A stretch of 64,000 bases of DNA from contig CM063258.1 in assembly GCA_032158295.1 (NCBI GenBank), forward strand, positions 8,946,583 to 9,010,582, read 5' to 3'. This document shows, in pieces, positions 11,001-23,000 of the stretch. The translations under genes were made by a program, and so were the position numbers. Positions within the stretch are counted from its first letter, which is position 1. The number at the start of each line of letters is the position of its first letter. The notes under the pieces were generated by a model, which saw only the letters and a program-made list of their open reading frames with translations, ran no database searches and had not been told where the DNA came from. This DNA comes from Pycnopodia helianthoides (lineage: Eukaryota; Echinodermata; Asteroidea; Forcipulatida; Asteriidae).

Positions 11001-14000
11001 TTTTTCTAGCATCATGAGAGTATGCCCCCAGGTGGTGCTACGCATCGGTCACTACGTGGTCAAGAAACTGTCTCCGTTTGTCAGGCAGACGGACTTTGCA
11101 CTGGACTGGATGGGCTTGGAGGCTGGCAAGGCTGTCTACCGGTGAGTCCACCTGTGCTGCTTCTACTCTCAGTCTGAGGGTTACCGGTGCAAATTCCATC
11201 AAGCTGTTCAGCGGGAAAAAACTTTTACTGAACAAATTGTTAGTGCAAAAATGTTGTATCTCCTAAAATAGCACTTACCTTATGCAAGAAGTTGAAATTG
11301 TCAAAATGTCATATCTCGCTAAAAAAAGTGTGTACACCAACACACAAAACAAATGCACGCCAAGATTCAACGTTTTTTGCAGGGAGCATTTTCGTGCGAG
11401 ATGCAATGTTTTCGCAAAATCGAGATACAACATTTTTTGCTGATTTGCTTAGCAGAAAATGTGCAGGGAACCAGTCACAAGCAATGCACTTTGCACGGTA
11501 TTGTTTGTTGGTAACCATTTTCTCAGAGCAAGATTTCCTGTGCTTTGAACACACATCCCTGTCATGTTCCCTGCCTGCAACAGCGATTAATGACTATCAC
11601 CAAAAACGGGGATCAGACTATTTCTCCTTCCTTGAATGCAATTGAATGTAATGATGGAGTTTTAATGTTGTGTCGGCCACCCACAGGCAAGGTGATACAT
11701 CCAAGTGTGTTTACATCGTCCTGAATGGTCGTCTGCGCTCCGTCTTGCAGCTTCCCTGCGGCAAGAAAGAGCTGATGGGTGAGCAGGGCCGCGGTGAGAT
11801 CGTCGGCGTGGTGGAGGTACTAACCATGACGGATAGGGTGACTACTGTACATGCCATCAGGTACTAGACTTCAGTTTTCAACTTTGACCTAGGCGCTCTC
11901 TCAAATAGAACCCTTGCATGTGTGCGCCATCAGGAGAGCACACAGCGCCTCACTGACATCAAATAAAGACCTCCGATTGGTTGATGGTTGCGCATGGCGC
12001 ACACACATGTGCGCGTTACGGCAATGACGGCATAATGCGAGGTGTCGTGTAATGATGCTTTGCTTATCATTAGAGACCATAGAATGTACACTTTTTATGC
12101 ATTGAGTCATAAAAACATAACACAAAGTTTGTGTAAATTTTGTATTTTCATTTCATTTAACATAAAAGTGTTAACTAATTTCAATTATGAAGTAATAAAC
12201 CACAAGGGAAACTGACTGGGTACATACAAATCAATTCCGGGTAAACACAGGAAATCGACTAGAGCGGGATTTGAACCTGCGACCTCCGATTTTTCTTGCT
12301 GGGATATGAAGTCATGCAACCTTATACTGCCGTTATTCTGTAGATCTCTTATTTGTTCATTTCTCGAGGGTGTTTCACCACTTTCCATTTGAATTTTCAA
12401 AGTCCACTCTGATGCCCACGGGCCACTTTTCACCTTTTGATTAAAATTTTGTTCCTTCCTTTTTTTCTTAAAGTTTGTTTAACCTTTTTTATGCACTTTA
12501 ATGTTTTTAAAAGTTGTAAAATTAAAAATGCAGTTCGGTCGTTGGACTGCATATCTTGAATGTTTTTAAATAAACCATACTAATAAAGTATAGACCTAAT
12601 GCACATGACGTCGATTGAGTAGGGTGCCCTCAGTTAGAGGTCAAAAGAAGGTTGCTCATTGGCCCATCCTGCGCGTATGTGGATGTGCTTTTTCCATTGT
12701 TTCATCATTGTTTTACCTCTAAGATGGCGGCGTGATGACGTCAATGCATAAGATCCACAGCCAGGGATGACGCACATGTAACGATACCGCCTGGGTAGTG
12801 GCAATATTTTATTTTATTTTATTTTATTTTTTTTGTTACTTTCCTTCTTGATATTGACAGAGATACTGAGCTTGCCAAACTGCCTCGGGTATGCTGGATC
12901 TGATCAAACGCAAATACCCGCGCACAGTGTCCAGGCTGATTGAAATCTGGGTCAGAGGTTACTCGGGCAAGTGCAGGAGAAAGTCGGATCACACGCAATA
13001 TCAGGTAAATTGGAAATGAATAAAAGTTTTATCGAGGGTTTGGAGATGAAAGGAAATCACAGGATTTGTTCACCAGTCGGACCACGACCAGACCAGTTTA
13101 CCAACTGACAGTATTCAAAGCAGAGCTGCCAACTCTCCCCTGATTCTGCAGACAGTTCCCTGAAAAGAAACCAATCTTTCTATGCTCTGATGAACAAATG
13201 AGAATGTAATTTTTTTTGGGGGGGGGGTCTTCAAATGCTGCCTTCTTGACCTTGACAGTAATTTTGGACGGCACTATTTCTCTTGAGCATTGGTGCTGGT
13301 ATGAACTTGATAATCAGTGAGCTTTTTAGGTTGCAAAACTAGTCTTGTTGCTGTTGCTGCTCCTGCTGCTGTTGTTGTTGTTGTTGTCGTCGTTGCCATT
13401 GTTGTTGTTATTATTTGGTTTTACTTTGCTAATGTGTGTAAAGCACTGTATACTCGTGTCCCCGAGTTCTGTGAAAAAATCCACAGGCATATTACTCAGT
13501 GGGATTCGAACCCACAACTTTTGCCATTCTAGAGCAGATGTCTCACCAACTAGACCACCGAGATTGCCCGGTAGCTAGAGGCAGTTCAATCCTATAAGTA
13601 CTGAGTATACAGTGCTTTACACACATCGTTGAAAGGGTAATAACCAAAATAATATTCTTTGTCCCCGGTGCAAATTTAACATCTATTAAATTGTCGTTGT
13701 TGTTGTAATAATAATTTTGAATCTCCACCGCTTTGTCTAGACATTCATGCTTCAGCACCAGTGGAGAACCTGTCAACAGTAGCCATCATTTCCGTGTCTG
13801 ACGACGTTCCCGTCTCCAACTTTGCTCTGGAACTGATGCACTCGCTCAATGCAATCGGTAAAGTTACTCATTCTTGTTATTAACTTCACTGCCGCGGAGT
13901 GAGTTCTTAATTGGTCTTAACGTTTCGACTAGCTTGCTGTAGTCATCATCAGGAGATTAAAGAGTGAGAAAATAGAAATTAGCTGTTGCAAGCTGCTTAC

Positions 14001-17000
14001 CAACCAAAAGGACCTGTAGTTTAAATGCAAAAAATTAGTTAGTGGCCTGACGTTTCGACCCTAGCAGAGCCTTTTTCGAAGGCTAAATGACAAGACAACA
14101 CACAGAAAGACTCTGCTAGGGTCGAAACGTCAGGCCACTGACTAATTTTTTGAGATTAAAGAGTGTTAGTAGTTAATAATCAGGACAATTCTTTTCAGAA
14201 CTAAGTAGTCTCCCGAATTCCGAAAACCTACTCCGCGGCAGTAGAATATATAGCAAGACAAGTTCTCAAAGAACACGTCTACACAGCAAAGTAGATATAC
14301 ACACAATGTGTTAACCTGAATATATAACAATTCAGACAGTTTAGTGTTATGTACATTGTGCTTAGCACAAATCTTACACTTCAAGCTGTTTTTATTGTTA
14401 TACTTTGTGGATTTTGTTCTTTTCAGGATCTGTTCTGCGATTGACCAAGGAGCACATTCTGCAGACTCTAGGTTGATCGAATCTTATGCTGTAAATTTTA
14501 AGCTGTTTTTAATGTTAGATTTTGTTGGTTATCTGTCTCTGTCAGGATCTGTTCTGCGATTGACCAAGGAGCACATTCTGCAGACTCTAGGTTGATCAAA
14601 TCTTTTGATGTAAATTTCAAGCTGTTTTTAATCTTAGATTTTGTTGGTTATCTGAATCTGACAGGATCTGTTCTGCGATTGACCAAGGAGCACATTCTGC
14701 AGACTCTGGGTTGATCAAGTCTTACGCTGTAAATTTCAAGCTGTTTTTAATCTTAGATTTTGTTGGTTATCTGTCTCTTTCAGGATCTGTTCTGCGATTG
14801 ACCAAAGAGCACATTCTGCAGACTCTAGGTGGATCTGCTCTAGACAGCATGCATGAGTACAGACTGACCAACTGGCTGGGTCAGCAGGAAGACCTTCATC
14901 GTATCGTTTTGTATCAAGCGGATAAACGCATGACAGTGTGGACCAAGAGATGCATCAGGCAGGTGAGTTTATAGGAGGGCAGACGAGTCAAGAAAGTTGT
15001 TTTAATTTGAGGAGATAATTTTTTTTTTTCTTAGCCGATGGCGCCCTACTTCACTGATATCTTGTGCATGAAGGTCTATTGACATGTAAGGACCCCTTGC
15101 ACTGGCCGCCATCGTTGATGAAACGTGCACGCGTGAAAGGCTACCACTGGCTGAGAGTTGTGCGCAGTGCGTACACGCGTGCACGTTTCCATTGTTTTTC
15201 ATCAAAGATGGTGGTCAATGATGTCATGTGCAATCCATCTATTGGTTTAAGAAGTAACTATAGCTAAACTCATGTGGGTACAACCATGTATAAAAATCTT
15301 TTGGGAGGAGTGTTGGTCTTGACTTTTCGAACAGTATACTCTGCTCATCTTCAGGACAGTATTGGTTTGCTTGTCTTGCCCCCATGCAGGCTGACTGCAT
15401 CTTGATTGTTGGCCTGGCGGACCAAGACCCCAACCGGGTCGGCGATATGGAGAAGCAGATCGAGACGTCGGCAGTCCGCGCCCAGAAGGAGCTCATCCTC
15501 CTCCACAGGGAGAAGGACGGCGTCTACCAGGCCCCGGAGCGCACTGCCGAGTGGTTGAACGCCCGAGGCTGGTGCGTCTCCCACCATCACATCCGCTGCC
15601 CCAAGAGGATGTTCAGCCGGCGCTCCCCGGCGAGGATCCGCGAGACGTACGAGAGGCTGTTTGAGAAATCACCGGATCGGACGTCGGACTTCTCTCGACT
15701 CGCCAGGTTCTTGACGGGGACTTCGTTCGGGCTTGTGCTCGGAGGAGGTGGAGCTAGGTAAGGAATGATTATGATGTGTCATGGCCGAGCGGTCTAGCGC
15801 ACCAGACTCAAGCTCTGGGCCCATTTTCATAGAGCTGCTTAAGCACAAAAAGTAGCTAAGCACAACAAAATTGTGCATACCAGAATAAGGTTACCAGCCA
15901 AACTACAATGTCACATGTACATTTTGTGACTGATATCCTGTTCATTTCTGCTTTAGCAGACAATTGTTAAGCAATATTTTCTGCATAAGCAGCTCTATGA
16001 AATTGGGCCCTGGTGTTTCTGATCAGCAGTGTGTGGGTTTCGAGTCCCGATTTGAACACTTGTGTCATTAAGCAAGACCCTTGGCTAGTGTTGCTTCGTC
16101 TGTCAGATAGGATGTAAAGCCGTTGGTCCCGTGTGCTTGTTGAAAAAACCCAGTACACTTATCGCTTAGAGAAGGGGTTCACCTGGGTGTTTCTGGTATG
16201 AGTGGCTGAAGATTTTACCACTTCACCTTGTAAACCTTAATACAAGGTGCTATATAAATGGGTCTCATAATTCGAAAACTCAGCATACCTGTCTTAAACA
16301 TAATAAGCGCTTTGAGACGCCAGCATATAAAGCACTATTATATAAGAAATCTTTATTATTGAAAGAAAAGATCATCTCAAAATAAATCTTGGCTCTTTTA
16401 GAAATCGAGGTCTGATTAGTGTCATCATTTTGCTTTGGAGAAATCAAAGTGGATTAAACAACAATCTGAAATTGAAATGAACAATTTCTCCTGCACGTTC
16501 ATTGTGTTTCTTTTCGGAAATGTTTGCATCTTTTTGTAGAGGGATGTCTCAGATTGGAATCATGCAGGCCATGGAGGAAGCAGGCATCCCCATCGATATG
16601 GTCGGCGGCACCAGCATCGGCGCGTTCACCGGCGCCCTCTATTGTGAGGAAGGGAAAGTGGCCGGGATCGAGACGCGAGCGTTCAAGTGGTGCCGGGACA
16701 TGGGATCGTTGTGGCCCAAGATTACCGACTTGACGTACCCCTTCACGGCGATGTTCACAGGTACAGTAGTTTGACAGAATCATTGCCTTGACTGAGAGAC
16801 CTTTCTTGTACGAACTGAGTAGATTCATGGGTAACAATCGTGTGAAGGACCACGCAAGACCCAAGCATATTCAATTGGGTTTTTTAACCTTGGCTTCCCA
16901 CCTTTATTGCTTTAACCCTTTCAGTCCCGCTCCCGGGATATCCCGGGTTCTGTAGACGCGCACCAGATCCCGCTCCCGGGATATCCCGGGTGGCGCGGTC

Positions 17001-20000
17001 GCTTTACATTTGTATATGTCACGGTCGTACCATAAACGCTATAGGAATAAAAAAAACAGCACAGCACAGCTGATGAATGCCGCCCTCTTTTGATGTGCTT
17101 TGAGAATGTTTGCTGTCGGGAATAGAGGACTTTTCCGTGTTTTTTTTTAGCGCGACGTATGTAAGGCTGTGCGACAGTCAAGTTGAGCATTTCCTCTACT
17201 CTCTGAGTTTTTCCTTGAAAACATGAGGCAATACTTCATCTGTGGTGTTCTTTTCTGAGCCTTTTTGATTTCCTAAAGATATAACAGAGTATTCAGGTGT
17301 GTATATTTATAACTGAAATGAAAAAATCATCGAAATCCATCAATGTTTGTAATCATTTGGGATGTCATTTGAAATGGTTAGTAGTCATACATGTATATGC
17401 AACGGTGTAGTTTCGCATCACTTTCAGCCAACTATTTCCGGTTTAACAGGATGTCAGAGGTCATTAAGGTCACTGAGGTCAACGAAAGGTCATGAAATTG
17501 TTGACAATCCTCTGGATAATAAAGTGTTTTAATATTGTTAAAAAATAATGAAAATTATTTTTTTTATGAATTTTAAGGTTAACACAATCCAAATTGTGTG
17601 TTCTTTAAAAAAGTATACGGGACATGGGGGGTAACTGTGTACAAAGTCTATGGGAATGAAAGGGTTAAACTGTGAAAAAGTCAACACCATGCACTTTTGG
17701 TAGTTGTCACAGACTAGTATCTTCGCTTGGTGTATCCCAACATATGCATAAAATAACAAACCTGTGAAAATTTGCGCTCAATTGGATATCGACGTTGCAA
17801 GAAAATAATGAAAGAAAAAACAGCCTTGTTGCATAGAATTGTGTGCTTTCAGATGCCTGAGAGGCCTTTCTCAGATACAAATATTTTAGTGAGTCAAAGG
17901 GACACGTTAATAAGAGGAGGATGGGTTAACTAAGTTATTCTCCTTTTAATGTTAGGTCGTTCTTTCAACAAGAGCATCCGCGATACTTTCTCCGACAAGC
18001 TGATTGAGGATCTGTGGATTCCATACTTCAACATCTCAACGGATATCACCGACTCCAAGATGAGAGTCCATACGAGCGGTAAGACACAAGATATCCACTT
18101 CCTATAAACTGCTTTATTTAAGAGGGAATGAGAAAAAGGGGAAGACAAACTTCAGCTTTATAGACGTAGTTGCCAGGGACTGCTGGGGTGGTCGGGTGGC
18201 GAAGTGGTTTCTTTCCTGGCCTTCCACCTCTATGACCCAGGTTCGAATCCCGCTGGGAGCACTACACGCTTACACAGTTTGACCACAAAATCGCGACCGT
18301 TGCACACAGTAGCTGCGTGTGATGTTTTTTAAGGGGTCAGTAGGTCGATGTTAAAAATGTCTATACAGAAGTAGTTGCCAGGGACTGCTGGGGCGGTCAG
18401 GTGGCGTAGTGGTTTCTTTCCTGGCCTTCCACCTCTAGGACCCAGGTTCGAATCCCGCCAGGAGCACTACACGCTTACGCGAGCGTTGCATACAGTAGCT
18501 GTGTGTGGTGTTGGTACAAGGGATCGATATGTTCAATGTTAAATATGTCTGTATGAATTCCTTGAGTTCCCCCCTCTTTTTTATTTGTACAGGATCTGTA
18601 TGGAGGTACACCAGGGCCAGTATGTCCCTCTCCGGCTACCTTCCCCCGCTCTGTGATCCAATAGACGGACATCTACTGCTGGATGGGGGATATGTCAACA
18701 ACGTACCAGGTAATGATCATAAGACCCACTTAAAGGAACATTACAGAATTGCTTTTTGCTAACAAAACAGTTGCTGGCAGTGTAAGCACTTTATGTAATC
18801 CACCATATACATAAACTGACAAACCTGTAGAAGTTTGAGATCGATCGGCCATCTGGGTCACGAGAAAATGGTGAAAAACCGATTACACATAATTTGAAAT
18901 CGTATAGATTCAGCAAATTAATTAAACGCTCACTGAGCGATAAACTCCAACCGGAAAATTAGTTTATTCATTTCTCATCAAATATGGCATTTCAGACAGA
19001 AATATTTCAAGGGATGTTTTCTACTATCATCATCATTAGACCGTGTAAGTTTGATGTAAATCTGTGATCAAAAAGTATATTTTACAAGTTTTTTTCTTAC
19101 CAATTTTGTAATGTTCCTTTAAGAGCACACATACCCAGCAGAGCTGCCAACTCGACCCTGATTCTGCAGACAGCTCCCCCTGAAAGTCAACCCATCATTC
19201 CATGTTCCGATGAACACAGTTGAAAATCTCCCTGATTATGGAAACATTTTTTCCTTTGTTATGTTGAGTGTGATTCTAAATGTCTCCCCGATTGTTGTAC
19301 AAAATCTCCCTGGCCCAATTTCATAGAGCTGCTGAAGCAGAAAATGTTGCTTAACAATTGTCTGCTAAGCAGAAATGAGCAGGATACCAGTCACAAATTG
19401 TACATGTGATATGGTAGTTTGGCTGGTAACCCTATTCTGGTAAGCATAATTTTGTCATGCTTAGCTCCTTTTTGTGCTTAAGCAGCTCTATGAAATTGGG
19501 TCCTGATTGCAAGATGCGAATGTTGGGCAGCTGTGATCCAGCTCAGTAAGAGTAGACCGCCAGCTGAATACCCGATTCAGCCACCGTCACTTATAAACAA
19601 GGCTGTCAAGCGTCACCGCGTTACGTATAGAAAGGTCATGATGCCAGTCTAAATAAACCTGTTCTAAATCTGCCTTGCTTGTAAGAATGGATGCTCTATC
19701 ATGATGGCATTATTTTTGTTACAAACTTCTGGTAATGAAACCAAAAATTCCTCATAAGTGAACTTACTCACTGTAGCTCTCAAGCCTGAGGAAACCTTCA
19801 AACAAGGGTGCTTGCTATGTGAGTCAGAAACACTGAGGTTAACCCCTACTCTTCCACAATAAGTGTTCTGGGTTCTTTTACGTGCACTGCCAATCCTAGC
19901 TCATGAGACTTACGGCGTAATATCCCATCGGAAGGACAAAGCAATTATTGGTAAAGTATCTGCTCAAGGACAGAAGTGCCACGAGCGGGACTCGAATCCA

Positions 20001-23000
20001 CACTCTGCTGATCAAAAGCACCAGAGCTTGTGTCCGGTGCTCTTAACTGCATGGCCAGAACACGCCACAGATAAGAAAAAATACAAAGATGCTGGACTGC
20101 CTGCTTCAAATTTTAATGTTTTGATGCAGAAAGGTATTTTTTGCTTTCATCCTCAGCCGACGTGATGAGGTCCCTGGGAGCCCAGACGGTCATCGCGGTG
20201 GACGTCGGCAGTGAAGACAACACCCAGCTCACCAACTACGGCGACGACCTCTCCGGATGGTGGTTGCTATGGAAACGATGGAACCCATGGGCGAGCAACG
20301 TCAGGGTGAGTAAGACTCGAAGCCTCGCAGGGCCGAGAATTCAATCCACAAGATGATGCGGGGTCAACTCCCCCCCAAAAATTGATAAGCAGATAAAATT
20401 GCGGTTCAAATCCCGCCGGGGGCACTGTGTAGATTGGGTTTTCAGTCCCAAGCAAAAAGTACTGTTGAGCTTTCCAGCATAGTGAAATTGGGCCAAGAGC
20501 TTACGGATGACATTGTTGGTGGAACAATCGATTTTCCAACTTAATCACAGCACAATTTTTGCACATCAACTGATTGCAAGGGTTTTTCTCAGAATATTTC
20601 TCGTGGTTTTTTTTCTCCCACATCTAAAACTGAAACTTCCTTCCTTGTCTTCTCTCCATGGGGTTCTTGGCTAGTATAGTGATTAAGTTCGCTTTTTTGA
20701 GAATCCTTGGCTTCACAACCAGAATTAATCAATGAAAAAATAATAACAATAATAATATGCTTACCAAAAAATTTATGGAGTATTCACAAGTATTAAGACT
20801 ATATGGCATTTTGGCTGGTAACCTATTCCTGCTCAGCAGGATTTTATTCTGCTAAGCAAAAAGTATTGTTGAGCTTTCCAGCTTAGTGAAATTCAATCAC
20901 AACACAATTTTTGCACATCAACTGCTTAAACCTCCTTCTGCCGTGCATCCAAAGTGTTCATACTTTATTTGCAGGTTCTGGACATGAGTGAGATTCAGAG
21001 TCGGCTGGCGTACGTCTCCTGCATGAAACAGCTCCAGGAAGTTAAGACTAGTAGCTACTGCCAGTACATCCGACCACCAATCAACAGGTAGCGTTGCACA
21101 TGATGGAATTTGATTGGTCTATATGTGGCTCCAGGCAATGCGTGGTGGAGTGTTGATGTATGTTCGGTTTGCGGTAGCACCATGTGTTATACAGGTCCCA
21201 CGCCAAATTTTTCCAATTGTGCAAAAACAACGATCATTCAGCCAACCCTGACCACATGTGAATGAATAAGATATCATTGGAAAGAGGAGATCCATGGCTT
21301 TAAGGTGCTACCAGTCACTTTGGTGTACCTAAAGCAATCTCCACAAAATCAAAATTGATTTTGTTGTTGTGTTTTTTTTATATGCCCTGTATGTCTACTG
21401 TGCTGTGTAGATTTGTTCTTTGAGAACTTGTCTTGCTATTAATTCTACTGCGGCAGAGTAGATTTTGGGAAACATTTAAAAATGTCAATTCAGGACATGA
21501 CCTTTATTGTGACCTTTTTTGTTTATGTGGAAGTAGGTCAGATGGTCTCTAAAAAGGGTGGAACTTCTCAGCCGTTGCAATTATTTTGCTAATTTTGTTC
21601 CTTTGTGGGTTCCCTTAATCTCCCTCTAGGTATAAGACCATGCACTTCCACAAGTACAGTGAGCTTCAAGACATCGGCTACCACCACGGCAAGACGGTGT
21701 TTGAAGGCTGGAAGAAGAGCAAGTACCTGGATGAACTCTTCAAAGAGAAACGAGTCACTGAGCGCCGGAGGGTCGACAACCACCAGGTAAGCAGGGATTG
21801 ATATGACCTCTGCCTGGCGCCCACCAGAACAAAGATATTGACAAAATAGGGAGACCGCCATCATTAGGGCTAGATAGCTCAGTTGGCAGAGCACTGGCAC
21901 GTGAACCTGGAGGTTGCAGATTCAAATCCTGCTCTAATCAATTTTCCTTTGTTAAACCCCAAACTGATTGATATTTACCAAATTTCCCTTGTGGTTTCAA
22001 AATTTTCAAAATGGCTGCCATTGCTTGCTCTTCTACCTTTATTTTTAAACGGACAATTCTGCAATGGCCATGTCGCCAAATATCTCTCTCATGACATACT
22101 CTGACTGTGTGCCACGTTCCATGTTTGTATCATCAAAGGCACAATCCCACCACCTACCTGCTGTACCAGGTTGGTTTTGTTTATGATGTGACTTTAATCA
22201 TTTGACGATGATTTTGTTTGGTGATCTAGTCTACAGGTCAGATTCCCCGCTTCACTGATCTGGCCGCTATGGTGTCACGGCTGAATGCACCCCGGACTAC
22301 AGTCTACGATGACGGTAAGTTGTTTGTGCGGTCAATACTACTGCAAGGTTATCCACACGGGGCATTGTGTGGATTGAGACTAGTCGTATGTGTGGTCAAT
22401 ACTACTGCAAGGTTATCCACACTGGGCATTGTGTGGATTGAGACTAGTCGTATGTGCGGTCAATACTACTGCAAGGTTATCCACACGGGGCATTGTGTGG
22501 ATTGAGACTAGTCGTATGTGCGGTCAATACTACTGCAAGGTTATCCACACTGGGCATTGTGTGGATTGAGACTAGTCGTATGTGCGGTCAATACTACTGC
22601 AAGGTTATCCACACGGGGCATTGTGTGGATTGAAACTTCACCGTTTTCTTAGTCTATTATTATTTATTAATTATTGCCATTTTGAGGTTTGTTGGGCATT
22701 ACGAGGATGTTAATGTCACTGTGTTTAAACCATTGCCATATAGACCTTATGCACAAGACGTTGTTTGAGTAGGGTGCCCTCGGCTAGAGGTCAAAAGAAG
22801 ATTGCTCATTGGCTCATCCTCTGTGCCGCGCAACGGTGTTCAAGATGTGTGTTTTCCATTGTTTCGTCATCGTTTTACCTAAAACATGGCGGCATGATGA
22901 CGTCAATGCACAAGGTCTATTACAATGGTCTACTCGCCTGTTGTGACCGAGCTGTCTAACACAATGAACTTATGTTCGCAGTGTGGATTTGAGTCCCGAT

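Noticed and set aside
13317..13578. Overlapping poly-leucine and poly-valine open frames
   Set aside because: They are translations of a TTG/TGC simple repeat and an adjacent SINE.
22326..22637. Regularly spaced palindromic repeats resembling a CRISPR array
   Set aside because: The spacers are part of an identical 64-bp unit, there are no unique spacers, and the context is a eukaryotic intron. It is a minisatellite.
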